Of a stretch of 64,000 nucleotides of DNA, positions 48,374 through 59,671 are shown one piece after another. The translations under genes were made by a program, and so were the position numbers. Location: positions 2,305,480 to 2,369,479 of the forward strand of contig JADCRB010000043.1 of assembly GCA_021464245.1 (NCBI GenBank), written 5' to 3'. A model generated the notes under the pieces. It was not told where the DNA came from. It saw only the letters and a program-made list of their open reading frames with translations, and made no database searches. The DNA is from Carallia brachiata. Lineage: Eukaryota > Streptophyta > Magnoliopsida > Malpighiales > Rhizophoraceae. How positions within the stretch are numbered: the stretch's first letter is position 1; every line of letters starts with the position of its first letter.

Positions 48374-49684
48374 GGGACCGTTTGAAGTGGTTTAAATTTT
48401 CTATTTTCTGTTTATTTTTCACAAAAAAAACAGGAAACATGTTTATTATTGATTCTATTTTCTGTTTTTTGTTAAAAAGTTAAAGTGTTTTTTTTTTTTA
48501 AAAAGATTGGAAAAACAATAAAAATAGCCTTCCAATTTTGTTTTTCATTTTTTTTATATACTTTCTCTCACAACTTTTTCTCTCTCTATCCACCCTCTTT
48601 ATCATATCTCTCTTTACTCATCCTCTCTCTATCCCTCTATATTTTTTCTCTCACTACTCTTTCTCTCTCTACCCATTCTCTCTCTACCCTCTATCTCATT
48701 TTTTATCTCTACCATTCTCTGTCTACCCTCTCTCCCCTTTTTCTATCTCTATCATTCTCTCACTACCATCTCTCCCCTTTTTCTATCTCTACCATTCTCT
48801 CTCTACCCTCTCTCTCTCTCTTTTCTCTCTCTACTCATTCTTTCTCTACCCTTTCTCTTTTTCTCTTTCTACCATTATCTCTACCAATTCTGCCTCTACC
48901 CACTCTCTCTCTCTCATTTTTCTCCCTCAACCGTTTTCTCTACTCATTCTCTCTGTGCTCCCTCTCTCTCTCTCATTTTTCTCTCTCTACCATTCTTTCT
49001 TCTTTTTCTTACTCTATCATTCTCTCTACTCGTTCTCTTTCTCTCTTTTCTCTCTACCATTCTCTGTCTACCCATATTCTCTCTCCCTTTTCTTACTCTA
49101 CTATTATCTCTCTACTCTCTCTTTCTTCTTTTTCTCTCTCTATCTAGACTCTCTCTCTTTTTTCTTGTTTTACCATTCTCTCTCCTCATTCTCTCTCTAC
49201 GCTCTCTCTCACTCATTTTTCTCTCTTTATTATTCTCTGTACTCGTTCTTTCTATACTCTCTCTCTCTTTTCTCTCTCTGTCATTTTCTCTACTCATTCT
49301 CTCTCTACCATCTCTCTCTCATTTTTCTCTCTCTACTATTCTATTTACTCATTCTTTCTCTACCCTTTCTCTTTCTGTCATTCTCTCTACTCATTCTCTT
49401 TCTTCTCTCATTCTCTCTCCTTTTTCTCTCTCTACCATTATCTCTACTCATTTTCTCTCTACCCTCTTTCTTTTTCTCTCTCTTTCTCTCGCTCCCATTT
49501 TTCTCTTCATATTTATACTTTTTTTTACCATTTCTCTCACTATCCTTTCTTTATCTATTTTTTTATTCTTATAAAAAAAACAAAAATTGACAGCAATAAA
49601 CACAAAAATTTAACAAACAGCAAAAACAAAAAACAGAAAATAAAAAACAGAAATAAAAAATTGACAGCGTCTCCAAACGGACCC
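48374..49684. mobile_element. Transposon-like unit filled with pyrimidine-rich minisatellite
   Basis: The left end GGGACCGTTTGAAG, followed by TTTCTATTTTCTGTTT, matches the inverted right end GGGTCCGTTTGGAG and its own TTTATTTTCTGTTT. Between them 48560-49510 is almost only C and T on the plus strand, in degenerate units like TCTCTCTACCATTCTC. Long frames read through it give only Ser/Leu/Phe and are artefacts. No coding capacity. Confidence 0.65.
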
Positions 49685-50590
49685 TAAATGTTCCTGATAC
49701 TCTTATTATTTTTTTTTTCAGTTCACATACCTCCAATTTTATATTAGTGAACATTGAGCTATACGTAATGGTTCTTTACTAATTGGTTCTATAAATTAAC
49801 GGGTAATGTAAGTTGACCAACAATTTTTATTTTTTTAACATTTGATTAATTAATGAAGTGTATAAATTTTCTAATTTAATTTAATTTAATTTATCGTTTA
49901 CTCCAAAGTCAGTTAAAACACAAAATTTACTGAAATCGGTCCAGCACATCCCAAGCGAGCGATGTATGGATTGCTTTTTAAGGTCGGATCCGAGCCATCA
50001 AGCCTTCGATCCACCAACGGAAGCCTCTTTCGTTTCTTTGGACATGGATTCGGGCTAAGCCCATACCTGATTTTGTTGAGACGACCCATTAGTTAGAGGT
50101 GGCCTGGAGTTGGACCTCTATATCTTAACCTACTAATCAGCTGGTGTAGCCCAGTTAGCTACCGAGTACTACACCAAAATCCCACCTTCCACCAATCCCC
50201 CTCCTCCACCTCGCCAATAGTGTCTTTTAAATAAATATTTACCACCTGTCAATCTCAGGCCATTTGTTGATAATTGAAAACCAAAATCAAGCATGTCCCG
50301 AGAAGATTGCATTAGTCGTACCCACACAGTAAATTGAGCATTTACACTAGAAGAGCAAATTTCACATTACTTAATGAAAATTACTAATATTTCTCAAAAC
50401 TTTATGGAACTATACGTATATTTAATTCTACTAAAAACTTTAACAGAAATTCAAACATATAGTCTTATAATATGAACAAAATCTTCTAACTAAAATAATG
50501 GTGGTCACATTAAACAGAACAAAAACAAAAACAATGGAGATACTGAGAGTAAGTTTGATGGAAAGATAGCCCAATGGATCAAGGGCTATT
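49685..50590. other. Region without recognised gene
   Basis: 49930-50210 is GC-richer with no convincing frame. The rest is AT-rich. Confidence 0.5.
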
Positions 50591-50594
50591 TTTA

Positions 50595-50703
50595 CTGGCC
50601 CAAATAGCTCGAAAAAGTGTAATCCACGACAACGAGGGGTAAAATTGTCATAGAAAATTCGAAGGGGGTGGGACTAGGGTTTCAAGCTTTTTACTATATA
50701 AGA
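50595..50703 (+). promoter_or_regulatory. Promoter with site II, telo-box and TATA box
   Basis: GGCCCA (site II, about 50598), AAACCCTA as its complement TAGGGTTT (50676-50683) and TATATAAG (50696-50703) in the order known for plant ribosomal-protein and snoRNA genes. It drives a transcript covering the snoRNA at 50945-51046. Confidence 0.7.
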
Positions 50704-50769
50704 GGTCATCGTCGGGTTAGCCGTGGAACTTATAAGCAGAAGTAACCTGCTTCTCTGCAAAAATCAACG

Positions 50770-50885
50770 ATGGCCTCAGTGCTTTTAGTTTTCTCGTATC
50801 CGGCTATTCCCATCCTGTCATTCTTGTTTTCACTCATATGTTTTTTATTCTGCGTGCATGAATTTGCAGCTATTTCTGGGTCTAA
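50770..50885 (+). CDS. Short hydrophobic ORF in the first exon of the snoRNA host transcript
   Basis: ATG in good context (AACGATGG) 70 bp after the TATA box. It encodes a Leu/Phe-rich membrane-like peptide that meets a good donor AA/GTATGT at about 50885. No family recognised. The unspliced frame would run to 50955. It may be only a leader for the snoRNA. Confidence 0.35.
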
Positions 50886-50944
50886 GTATGTTTTTTTTTT
50901 GTGTTTTGGGTTAATTAGGTTAATGGGTTTTGGGTTTGTTGGAT

Positions 50945-51046
50945 GGGGGCAGTGATGAAGAGATTTAAGTCATGCACCACTCTGATGACACATCAAAAAT
51001 CTGTGTTGATAAATCTCATTTATACCCATCCAGATCTGAGCTCCCC
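50945..51046 (+). ncRNA. Box C/D snoRNA, 18S rRNA guide (U32/snR40-like)
   Basis: Box C GTGATGA (50952-50958), D' CTGA (50982-50985), C'-like TGATAAA (51007-51013), box D CTGA (51036-51039). Terminal stem GGGGG/CCCC outside the boxes. The 13 bases before D' (GTCATGCACCACT, 50969-50981) pair, with two G-U, to the conserved 18S stretch GGTGGTGCATGGC. By the D+5 rule the fifth G is 2'-O-methylated. Human U32 and yeast snR40 use the same guide. A second guide before box D (CCCATCCAGAT) has no target recognised. Confidence 0.75.
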
Positions 51047-51080
51047 ACTCTCTTCTCAATTTTTGCTTTTTTAATGTTTT

Positions 51081-51102
51081 TGTGTGTGTGTGTGTGTGTG
51101 TG
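51081..51102. repeat. (GT)n microsatellite
   Basis: Eleven dinucleotide units downstream of the snoRNA. Confidence 0.9.
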
Positions 51103-51187
51103 TACACATATGCTTTCTCTCTGTTTAAATTTGGAAACAAAAAACAAAGAACTAAAACGGGCCCAAAATTGAGAAATATAGGGGGAA

Positions 51188-51305
51188 GGAAGGAATCAGA
51201 TGATGGGGTCATCTTGAATTGGGTGATCGAACCACGATGCGGACCGTACAGCAAATTCTATTTGTTGCTTCTGGGGATTCAATTCGGTTTCTGATGGTTC
51301 CTTCC
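51188..51305 (+). ncRNA. Possible second C/D-like small RNA
   Basis: A 10-bp terminal stem (51188-51197 with 51296-51305, one G-U) encloses an ATGATGG box C variant (51200-51206) and CTGA (51291-51294) one base from the stem. An internal hairpin GCAAAT/ATTTGTTGC lies at 51251-51268. No good D'/C' pair and no rRNA target recognised, so this is tentative. Confidence 0.35.
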
Positions 51306-54238
51306 TCTCTCTCTTCTAATTACTTTGCTTATTGGTGAAAATTAAATAAAGTTTAGGCTTCAATTCTGAGGCTGAATGGGCAAATTACCGTTGCTTCTCT
51401 TGTTTCTTTCTGTTTTTTGGGTGTTCTGAATTGTAACGAAAGTTATTGCGTAGTCTATGCCCTATTGTCTTGTCACAAAATAGGCAACAACACTATATTA
51501 TATCCTTTTTTATATGTTTTTTGGTTTAGTTGTACTGGGGGAGTGATTTTATCAATGGGTCGTTTCAAAAAAAAAAAAAAAAAGAATCGGCCTTATTGGG
51601 AATCAAACACATGAGAAAACTGAGAAGAGAGAACGTCGTTGAGTCGCCGGTCGTTTCTCCAGTTAGAGTATTATCTTCTTTTTTTTTTTTAATTAAGGGA
51701 TTTGTGAAATTATGAATTATAAAATAATTACAAAATAATAATTATTATTCTTTTTAATAATTTTTTCTCTTAGTTTAAAATTTGAATTTAAAATTTTTAG
51801 AATAAAAATTTTAAACTTTAATCATCCAAGTATCTTTGAGGATATTTTTTTAAATTTTTAATTTAACTTATTAAACGTCAAATGTAAAAGGAAGATAAAG
51901 AATTTTAGTAGAGTTTAATTAAAATAATAATATAAAAAATAAATTTATGAGATAAGATTATATATTTATTATATTTAAAAAAATAAAAAATATGTAGTTA
52001 AGCACCCTTATTATTAAGTTTCTCTGGTGCAGAGAATCCTAAAAGGGGAAAAAGTAGTCTAAACTTTGTGAACCACAGAAGTCGTTTACTGGATTTTGTA
52101 CGTTCGCTACAAATATTGTTGTACGGTCTTGATGATGGCTTCTCTGATTAACTATTTGTGAACTATGCAGAGTGTCCATTTTGTGGAACATTGCACGGCT
52201 AGGCTTTCTTATTGGACGTTTAATTTGTGTTTACGAGTGTGATAAAAGTAAAACTCGTCAGTCGGGAGGGACTGGTTTTATGGATTTAATGTAGAAGTTC
52301 AGTTTGTTGAACAAAGATCAGTGCCATCATCCACTCTTTTTTTTTTGGTTAAAAAAAACTCTGACTCGAAAAATTAATATGAACAAGATTTTTTTTTTTT
52401 TTTAACATCAATATGAACAAGAATTGAAATGCGGATTCAATGTTGGTATATTTAATTTTATAATATTTAGGAAAAAGGTTTAAACCCTAACTCGGGCATC
52501 GAACCCACCATCATCTCTGACCTCTGACGTGNAATTAATGTTTTAAAAATTAGATTGACTCAATTAATTCAACTGATGAGACAAATTCAAAGTTTGATCC
52601 CATTTAGACTTAAAAGTCTAAAGATTGTGCAATCGAAAAAAAAACAAATCAACTGGCCGATTTAATATGTGAACCAATGAATTGATCTGGGTTGAAACGG
52701 GCTTCCCGATTGGTTTAAAAAAAAAAAAAAAAATGGAAATGTTGTCGTTGCTTTCAAAGGCGATCTTTCTTCCGTCTGGCTCCCAAAATAAAAATCGGAG
52801 GCACGATGTTGAAGTCTGACAGAAGCAACAAATGGCAAACTCTATATTTCTGTTCCTATTCCTCTTCAAGCGCCGCATTTGATCATCGCCTTCTTCCATC
52901 CTTTTATTTCTTCTAAAATTCTTCTCATTATTTCCGGTCTTGACACCGTATCTTCCCTCTCTGAGGATAGGCAGATAGCAGCGTTGATTGTTGGCCTCTA
53001 AAAAGTTAGGATATCTATTTTATAAATTTTAAATTTTTATAATTTTTTATATATAAATTTTAAATTTATTAAAAATTTTATTTGAATTCTAAACTTTTTA
53101 ATTTCATACTAAATTAGTTTATTTGTTAACAAAAAGTGACCAATCTATTAAAAAATAATTTTGACTTTACAAAAATTATTTAAAAAAAGGTTAAATATAC
53201 TAATTGAAATTTTTTTCATCAAAAAATATGTATTTTACATATTTAATTCATATATTTATTTATTAAAAAATATTTTATGTACATATTTATTGATAAAAAA
53301 CATATTTAATTCATTTATTTGACATTTTTTTTGATAATTTTCATTAATTTAAACTCATTTATTAATGGATTGACATTTTTCGTAAATAAAAAGACTGATT
53401 TGGTAAAAAATTAAAGATTTAAAATTTAAATAAAATATTGAAAAGATTTAAAACTTATATAAAAAAATAAAAATTTAAAACAAAAAATTATATATGCCCT
53501 AAAACGTTGGGGTTGCAACATATTACATGCTCTAAAGGCCATAATAGCCTTGTCCTGTCACACAAATTACATTTGTGCTATTGTAATTTGTAAAAGAATC
53601 CACTCGTTGACTCATGATATCTTCCTTTTTTTATATTTTTTTGAGATTTCTATTTTGATTTTTGTGGTTAAGTGAATATAATTTATTCATATTTTTATAT
53701 CACATAATAACTGAAATCTACTTAAATTAAAAAATTAAAAATAATATTTAAATAGTGTTAGATCATAAGTTAATTTTACTCACAAAAAATGAAAGTAAAA
53801 TTAGTAAGTACCTTTTTTTTAATCAAATATTGGCACTAATTATATTAATCTAATTTTTTTTACTTTTATTTAATTACTATTTTCTTGTCCAAATACATTA
53901 AAATTTAAATTTTAAAATTAAAATTATATTAGACACTAACTAAATTATTTTATAATTAAAGTAGATTTGTTCGTCATTTAGATGCTTAAAATGTTATTAA
54001 ACGAAAAATTAGACTATATGCTAATTAGAGCAACAATGATAAATCTCTACTATAACTATATTGTTTTTATGTTTATTTAGCATATAAACTTCTCTAATGA
54101 TTTATTTTATTTATATATTTTACTTTTTTTTTGGTATTTTTTTCATTTTTTTATATTTTAGATTAAAGATTTATTTTTAAAAAAATTTAAATATCAATTC
54201 AATTACCAATTTATCTAGTTGAATCAATTTAATTTTAG
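51306..54238. other. AT-rich region without recognised gene; one unknown base
   Basis: N at 52532. A GC-richer stretch at 52740-52900 has a minus-strand frame of no recognised family. Otherwise A/T-runs. Confidence 0.5.
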
Positions 54239-54463
54239 AGTCCGTTTGTTTGCTGTAAAATAATTTACATTTATAAAATATTTGCAGGAGAAAATATTTG
54301 CAGTGAAAATAATAATTTTTCTTTGTCACTTACTTATAGTACAGTTTGTGTTTTCTCTAAAAATAACTTCAACTGTACAAAAAGAAAAGTTATTTTACTT
54401 GAAAATCTGAAAATTTTCCCCAAATTTTGCCTATGTAAAATATTTTTCGTAAAACAAACGCCG
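54239..54463. mobile_element. Short MITE-like element
   Basis: The left end GTCCGTTTGTTTGCTGTAAAATA matches the inverted right end (GGCGTTTGTTTTACGAAAAATA). About 225 bp, non-coding. The ends resemble those of the 48374-49684 unit. Confidence 0.6.
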
Positions 54464-54589
54464 AAAAACCTATAAAATTTTTTACTGTAAAATATTTTAT
54501 AAGAAATAAATATACCCTTAAATTATTATTTTTTTCGGTTGAATAATCCATTTGATTCTCGCACCCTTAGCCAAAATGACCAGCATTAA

Positions 54590-55164
54590 AAACATTTTTT
54601 TTTTTTATTAAAAAAGGAAGCGTCAATGAAGTTGCTGTAAATCGCGTCCACATATTGTAATCCGCAGTGACCGAGGTGTTGTGCGGCGTCCTCGCAGAGG
54701 TGGGATGCTATGTGTGCTCCAGCACCGATCATGCGTATCTTCATCGGCTTTATGGACCTCCCATCCAAATCCATCATCACCACCACCAACGTTGCCATAT
54801 ATTAAACCGTCGGAAGTCAAAGAGTTTCTGTATTTTCTTTTCCTTTTTTTTTTTTAATTTATCTATCTGTATCAGCGGCGGGCGTGGAGGTGAAACGGAT
54901 TGGCAGATATCGGGAGAGGATAGACATATGCAATTGAGGGCGGAGACTCGGATTCGTCTCCGAATTGCCGTCTCCGCTGCTTTTTTTTTTTTTTCCGGTT
55001 TACTTCTCCGCCACAATTGGGGGGGCCCGATATTTTTGTGTCTTATTATTTCTTTTTTTAACAGCAAGTTACCTAGTGGCAATGGGTCACCCATCTCTTT
55101 GCAAAAGAATGGTTCAAGCTGGGTTGCTGCTCACGCATCTCTTTGCAAAGCTTGCAATGTTCTT
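54590..55164. other. Degenerate region before the LINE relic
   Basis: GC-rich pieces with broken frames on both strands. No domain recognised with confidence; it may belong to the same decayed retroelement as 55165-55613. Confidence 0.4.
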
Positions 55165-55613
55165 TCTCGGTGTTGTTTATTTCTATCGTGTGGCATTTGT
55201 GGAATGGGCGAAATAAATTCATTTTTGCTGCTGACAGATCCACACCAGCGGCTTTGTTCTGCGCAGCTAAAGCACGAGCAGTGGAGATTCACCAGGCATA
55301 CCAGTCATATAAGCCATCCACTCTTCTTAGCAGGCAATGTCCTATATCAACGGCACCCCTGACTACGTGGTAGCCCCCACTGCTGCATATGATTAAAGTT
55401 AATGTTGACGGTTGCGCTGAAGGAGCATCGGGTGAATCTGGTTTGGTGAAGTGGCGCGAAATTCAAATGGAAATTGGTTATTTGGGCTTTCAAGTTATTG
55501 TGTTCTGTCCACGGTCATTGGGCCTGAGTTTCATGCTATACATTATGCCCACTGCTTGGGAGAGGGGCTTTCGAAGGATTACAGTGGAAATAGACCCCCT
55601 TTTAGCTCTTTAG
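55165..55613 (+). pseudogene. LINE relic: RNase H domain (RVT_3) fragment
   Basis: Reads, in shifting frames, WHLWNGRNKFIFAAD, then KVNVDGCAEGASGESG, and RITVEIDPLLAL. This is the pattern of the linker and RNase H domain of plant LINE polyproteins. Several frameshifts. Confidence 0.7.
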
Positions 55614-57012
55614 AATCTTAGGAGATAGGATTGGGACTTGGATGCATTGCGTGACTTAATTTTATCTAAGTAATTTTGAAAGTGTCAGTTGTTGCATACA
55701 CTATAAAAAAAGAATTATTGCATAAATTTTATGACTGATATAGTTGTTAGAAATATTGAATCCTTTAAATTATGGAAAAATTCGTTACCAAAATTAAAAG
55801 TTCTCTTCCTTTTTGATAGAATTGGTGTAGCTCTAACTAGTGGAGACTAATTTTTAGTTTCTTTTTTCTCCTATGTCATAAAAAAAATAAAAGAGAGTTA
55901 TCCATAGTCAAATCTAAAATGACGTAAAGTTTTTGAATTATTTTGAATTTAAATATTTTTTAGTTAATACATAACAAATTGAATTCGATTCATATTTTGA
56001 TAAACGGAATTGAATTTACTCATCGACTCATGTCACAATTTGACGCACTTACTTAGAACACATGTTTTGTATCACAAGTAATTTTCCTAATTTTTCGAGT
56101 GGCTAACTATCATATTAAATATTATAAAATCATTTGTTACCAATATGATCATCCTCGTCCCTTCTTTTTCCAAAACAATATGTGTTTTTTAAGGAAAAAA
56201 ATAAAAAATAAAGTTGCTACGGAACTGGCTCGGTATCGGTAGCTGGCCGCATATAATATTATTAGTGCACTTGCACAAGTGTGCTCTATAACATTAATCG
56301 TGATTATGCTATAAAATACAAAAAAATTTCGAATTTCTTAAAAATTTTGCCGTTCTCTATAGAATTAGAGAGGACATAATTGCTAAACATCATTCTATAT
56401 CTTTATCAAGAGAAAGTCTTTGGTCTCGACCAAAAAAAAAAGAGAAAGTCTTTAGATTCCAAATTGGATGCGACATGTATCCCAAGATAATTAAAGGTAA
56501 GCGCAGCCCCAAAAGTCACATTCATGGACAAATAAATGGAAAAAAAAGTAGATCCCGACTTTTGAGTCACACTTTTTATCCGAATATTTGCTAGACTTAT
56601 AATGAATTGTCACTTTTTTTTATAATTATATTGATAAAATGTAAAAAAGTAATTTTATTATTTTTATTATAAAAATTATTAATGTGACTACAAAAAATCT
56701 AATCATAATAAATAGTAAGTTATTCAGAAAAAAAAAAGAAAGAAAAAAAAAAAGTCCAGCAGGATATACCCATGCCCATGTGCAATGGATCCGTACGCAT
56801 ATGCCTAAATAAATACTCGCACTCTGCATCAAAGCAGGCACTCCTACTCCCTCTAAGCTTTAAGTTGCCAAGGCAGATACCCAGGATGTACCAGCTTTTT
56901 CAGGTCTATTGGGACATGCACGGTTCCGTGCAATAATCTATAAGAACTGGGTTTAAATATAGTATGTCTCAAAATGTTGTAAATTTTTTTGAATTGATTT
57001 TAATATTTGAAT
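55614..57012. other. Intergenic DNA
   Basis: AT-rich, no gene recognised. The UGT relic begins at its right edge. Confidence 0.5.
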
Positions 57013-58677
57013 TTATGCAATTCTCTTCTTTAGTAGAAGAACTTCTGTCACTAGCCGGTCTAAATTTACGGACGATGAACCATTTGGAGCTGTGACAGCC
57101 TCTTCTGCCAATTTTTTCCACTCCATGGCCTTTTCCCTCAATTTTTTGCCTCTCTCTCCTGACATCAACTCTATTACAAGCTTTTCCACTTCATCTCTCT
57201 TGACATTATTATCTATCTCCATGCCGATTCCCCATTCTGTGCAAGTGTATCTGCAGTTTGTTTGCTGGTCTCCAAAGAAAGGCCAACAAAGCATTGGAAC
57301 TCCAGCAGACAAGCTCTCAGTTATTGATCCCCAGCCACCGTGAGTTAGAAAGCCTCCGGTAGATGGGTGATTGAGCACTGCTTCTTGTGGACACCAACTT
57401 TGAATCAGACCCCTTCCACTAGTTTGCTCTTCAAACTTAGGAGGCAACACTGCGGAATCACCCCTAACCAAATCCGGCCTAATTATCCAGAGGAAGGGAT
57501 GTCCAGTGTTAGCCAGCCCCATCCCAAATTCTACTAATTGTTGATGTGTCATGACGGTTAGGCTACCAAAGTTCACGTAAACAACCGATCTGGGTTCCTT
57601 GGAATCAAGCCATTCCAGGCACTCATCTTCCTCTTTCCACAAATTATATCCTATAGATTTCATTTCTGTCTGCCGTTTCTTGAATATGATTGAGGAGTAA
57701 CTGCAATGGACCAGCAGCATAAACCCGAGGGTAGACTGACAAGAGACCATTCAGAACATCCTTCTCCAAGGCATCGAAAGTATGAACAAGAATTGCAGAA
57801 GCCTTAACAGCTTGCTCAGCACCTTCCATTAGGAATTTAAAATAATATCTTCTGGGTCTGTAGTACGAAAAAGCTAGGAAGATCCCTCAGCCGGATGCCT
57901 TTCATCCCTGGAATCCAGTCAACAATGTTCTCCAAATAACCATTTGTCAAATAGCTTTCATCTGCAAAAACAAGAAAAAGCTTACAGTAATATCAAGGGG
58001 CTTGCCTATTTCTTGAATCATCCGCTGATTCTCACGGTTAATTAACCCTGATATGATTCATAATATTAGATTTTCCTTGGAAATTATGATTCAGAATTAT
58101 GTTTTCTGCGAAACAAACGGACCCTAAAACTCGTCTGGAATTTTGTAAGTGGTATACGTACCTTTAAGTGGGGTGAGACCTTTGTCCTTGAGCATCCTGT
58201 ATTGTTTACACCCCATAAGGCCACAAGCAGCAATAGTAAAGAACAATAACAGGGGGACTCCAATTTCTTGAGCAGCTGTGATGGTGAAAGGCAAGAAACC
58301 GTCGGCGACGATGCAAGTCACCGGAGGGACTTTGGGGGATGCAGTATCATTGAGTCTGGCAAGAAGCTGACGAAACGGAGCAAGAAAGTTCTTTGAAACT
58401 GATTCAAAAATAGCAGGAATATCCTGTGAAGCATCAGGATCTGAAGGGGGAGGCCGTCGGGGATGGTCTCAAAGCGGAAAGCCGGAAGGCCGTCGAGGGA
58501 ATTCGGGCCCCTTGACTTGAGAAAGCGTTTGTGATTGAATTCAGTGTTGACAAATGTTACGTGAAAGCCATTGTGGTAAAGAAGCTTTCCCAGTTTAAGC
58601 ACTTGCTTTATATGGCTCTGAAATGGTAGCGGGATCAGCACAGCATGGGGCTTATTGTAAGCTTCCGTTGTAGCCAT
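57013..58677 (-). pseudogene. UDP-glycosyltransferase, UGT85-type, with about four frameshifts
   Basis: Family 1 UGTs glycosylate small molecules in the cytosol. Exon 1 58162-58677 and exon 2 57013-57961 are joined by a GT-AG intron at the position usual for UGT85A. Family motifs are plain: [56 protein letters not shown], then the PSPG box starting WCPQEAVLNHP. One-base losses are apparent at 58446-58450, about 57865-57874, about 57834-57838 and about 57658-57665. In the PSPG box the usual HCGWNS reads HGGWGS, losing the sugar-nucleotide-binding Asn. The C-terminal 230 codons are open. It is a probable pseudogene; errors in the sequence cannot be excluded, but the PSPG change argues for decay. 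Confidence 0.85.
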
Positions 58678-59344
58678 TCTCTTTCTCTCTTTCTAATATC
58701 TTTGCTGAGAAAATCAGTTTAGCGCTCCCCCTTGCAAGTTTCTGCTCTTATAGTGTTTGAGCAAGTATGCATGTTTGGGGGCATAAGCAAATTTTTAATT
58801 ATTGAAGTTTGAGTTTTTTTCGAACGAGTCTTATATGTTAAGAAATTTTATTTAAGTGCTAAATATTACGATTTTTTTAATTGAGTTCATTGATTACCAG
58901 AATACGGTTTGACCGTTAATTTAAGTATTTAATAGATTAAAATATTATTTTTAAAAGAAAATACATGAAAAAAATATTTAAAAATTAATTTAAAATACTT
59001 ATATTGTATAAAAACGTATTTTAAATATTACTAATAAAAAATATATTTTACTTTAAATATCTATAAAAATTAATAAAAAAGAACATTGCTAATAATTTTT
59101 CAAAAATATGTATCATATGCATATTGAATTTTTTGTAAAAAATAATTGTAAAAAATTTAATATTTTCTAAACTTTAATGGATTCATTTCAATTAAGTATA
59201 ATTTTAGACAAAAGGACTTTGATCATAAAATATGGTAGTTGACCACATTACAAAATTATAAAAAACAAAAAAATATATTAAAAAACTACAGAAATAAAAA
59301 AAAAAAAAAAGTATGAAATATGTTAAAAAACTACAGAACGACAG
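58678..59344. other. Upstream DNA of the UGT gene
   Basis: A TATA-like TATAAGAG (minus strand, about 58748-58755) lies about 70 bp before the UGT start. The rest is AT-rich. Confidence 0.5.
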
Positions 59345-59488
59345 GGACATGAAGAGAACGTCAAGGTAGACGGCGGTGACCAATGTGGCAGAGATGTTAG
59401 GCGGTGATCCACAAACGTAGAGGCCAACTTTTCCTGGGACTCTTGGCTTGAAAGCCTCCTCCTTCTTCGTCAATGTATTGGATATCAC
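59345..59488 (-). pseudogene. Cysteinyl-tRNA synthetase N-terminal fragment
   Basis: The frame reads SNTLTKKEEAFKPRVPGKVG followed by LYVCG, which matches the start of class I CysRS. It degenerates where the HIGH-containing part should be and ends in low-complexity DNA. No other CysRS exon was seen nearby. A captured or duplicated exon is inferred. Confidence 0.65.
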
Positions 59489-59671
59489 AAAATCCTTCTT
59501 CTTTGATAAGTATACTTTGCGTCTTTTCTTGATTTTTTTTTTTTCTGTCCTTTAGAGTTAGCTAACAGTAAGAGAATGGAGAGATTAGCAAAGAACTGAT
59601 GTTCCAATCTCGATTTATTTCTCGGTTAAAAACAACTGACTTTAATCATGCCAACTATTTTCGAGTTTTAA

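Noticed and set aside
48485..49590. Open frames of 220 and 350 codons in the CT-rich tract
   Set aside because: They encode only Ser/Leu/Phe/Tyr from a simple repeat with few stops possible; overlapping frames are equally open.
52480..52540. tRNA-like T-arm GGGTTCGATGCCC on the minus strand
   Set aside because: No D or anticodon arm and no acceptor stem can be formed around it.
54586..54820. Minus-strand ORFs near 54.6-54.8 kb
   Set aside because: Frames are short and overlapping with no domain recognised; probably decayed element DNA.
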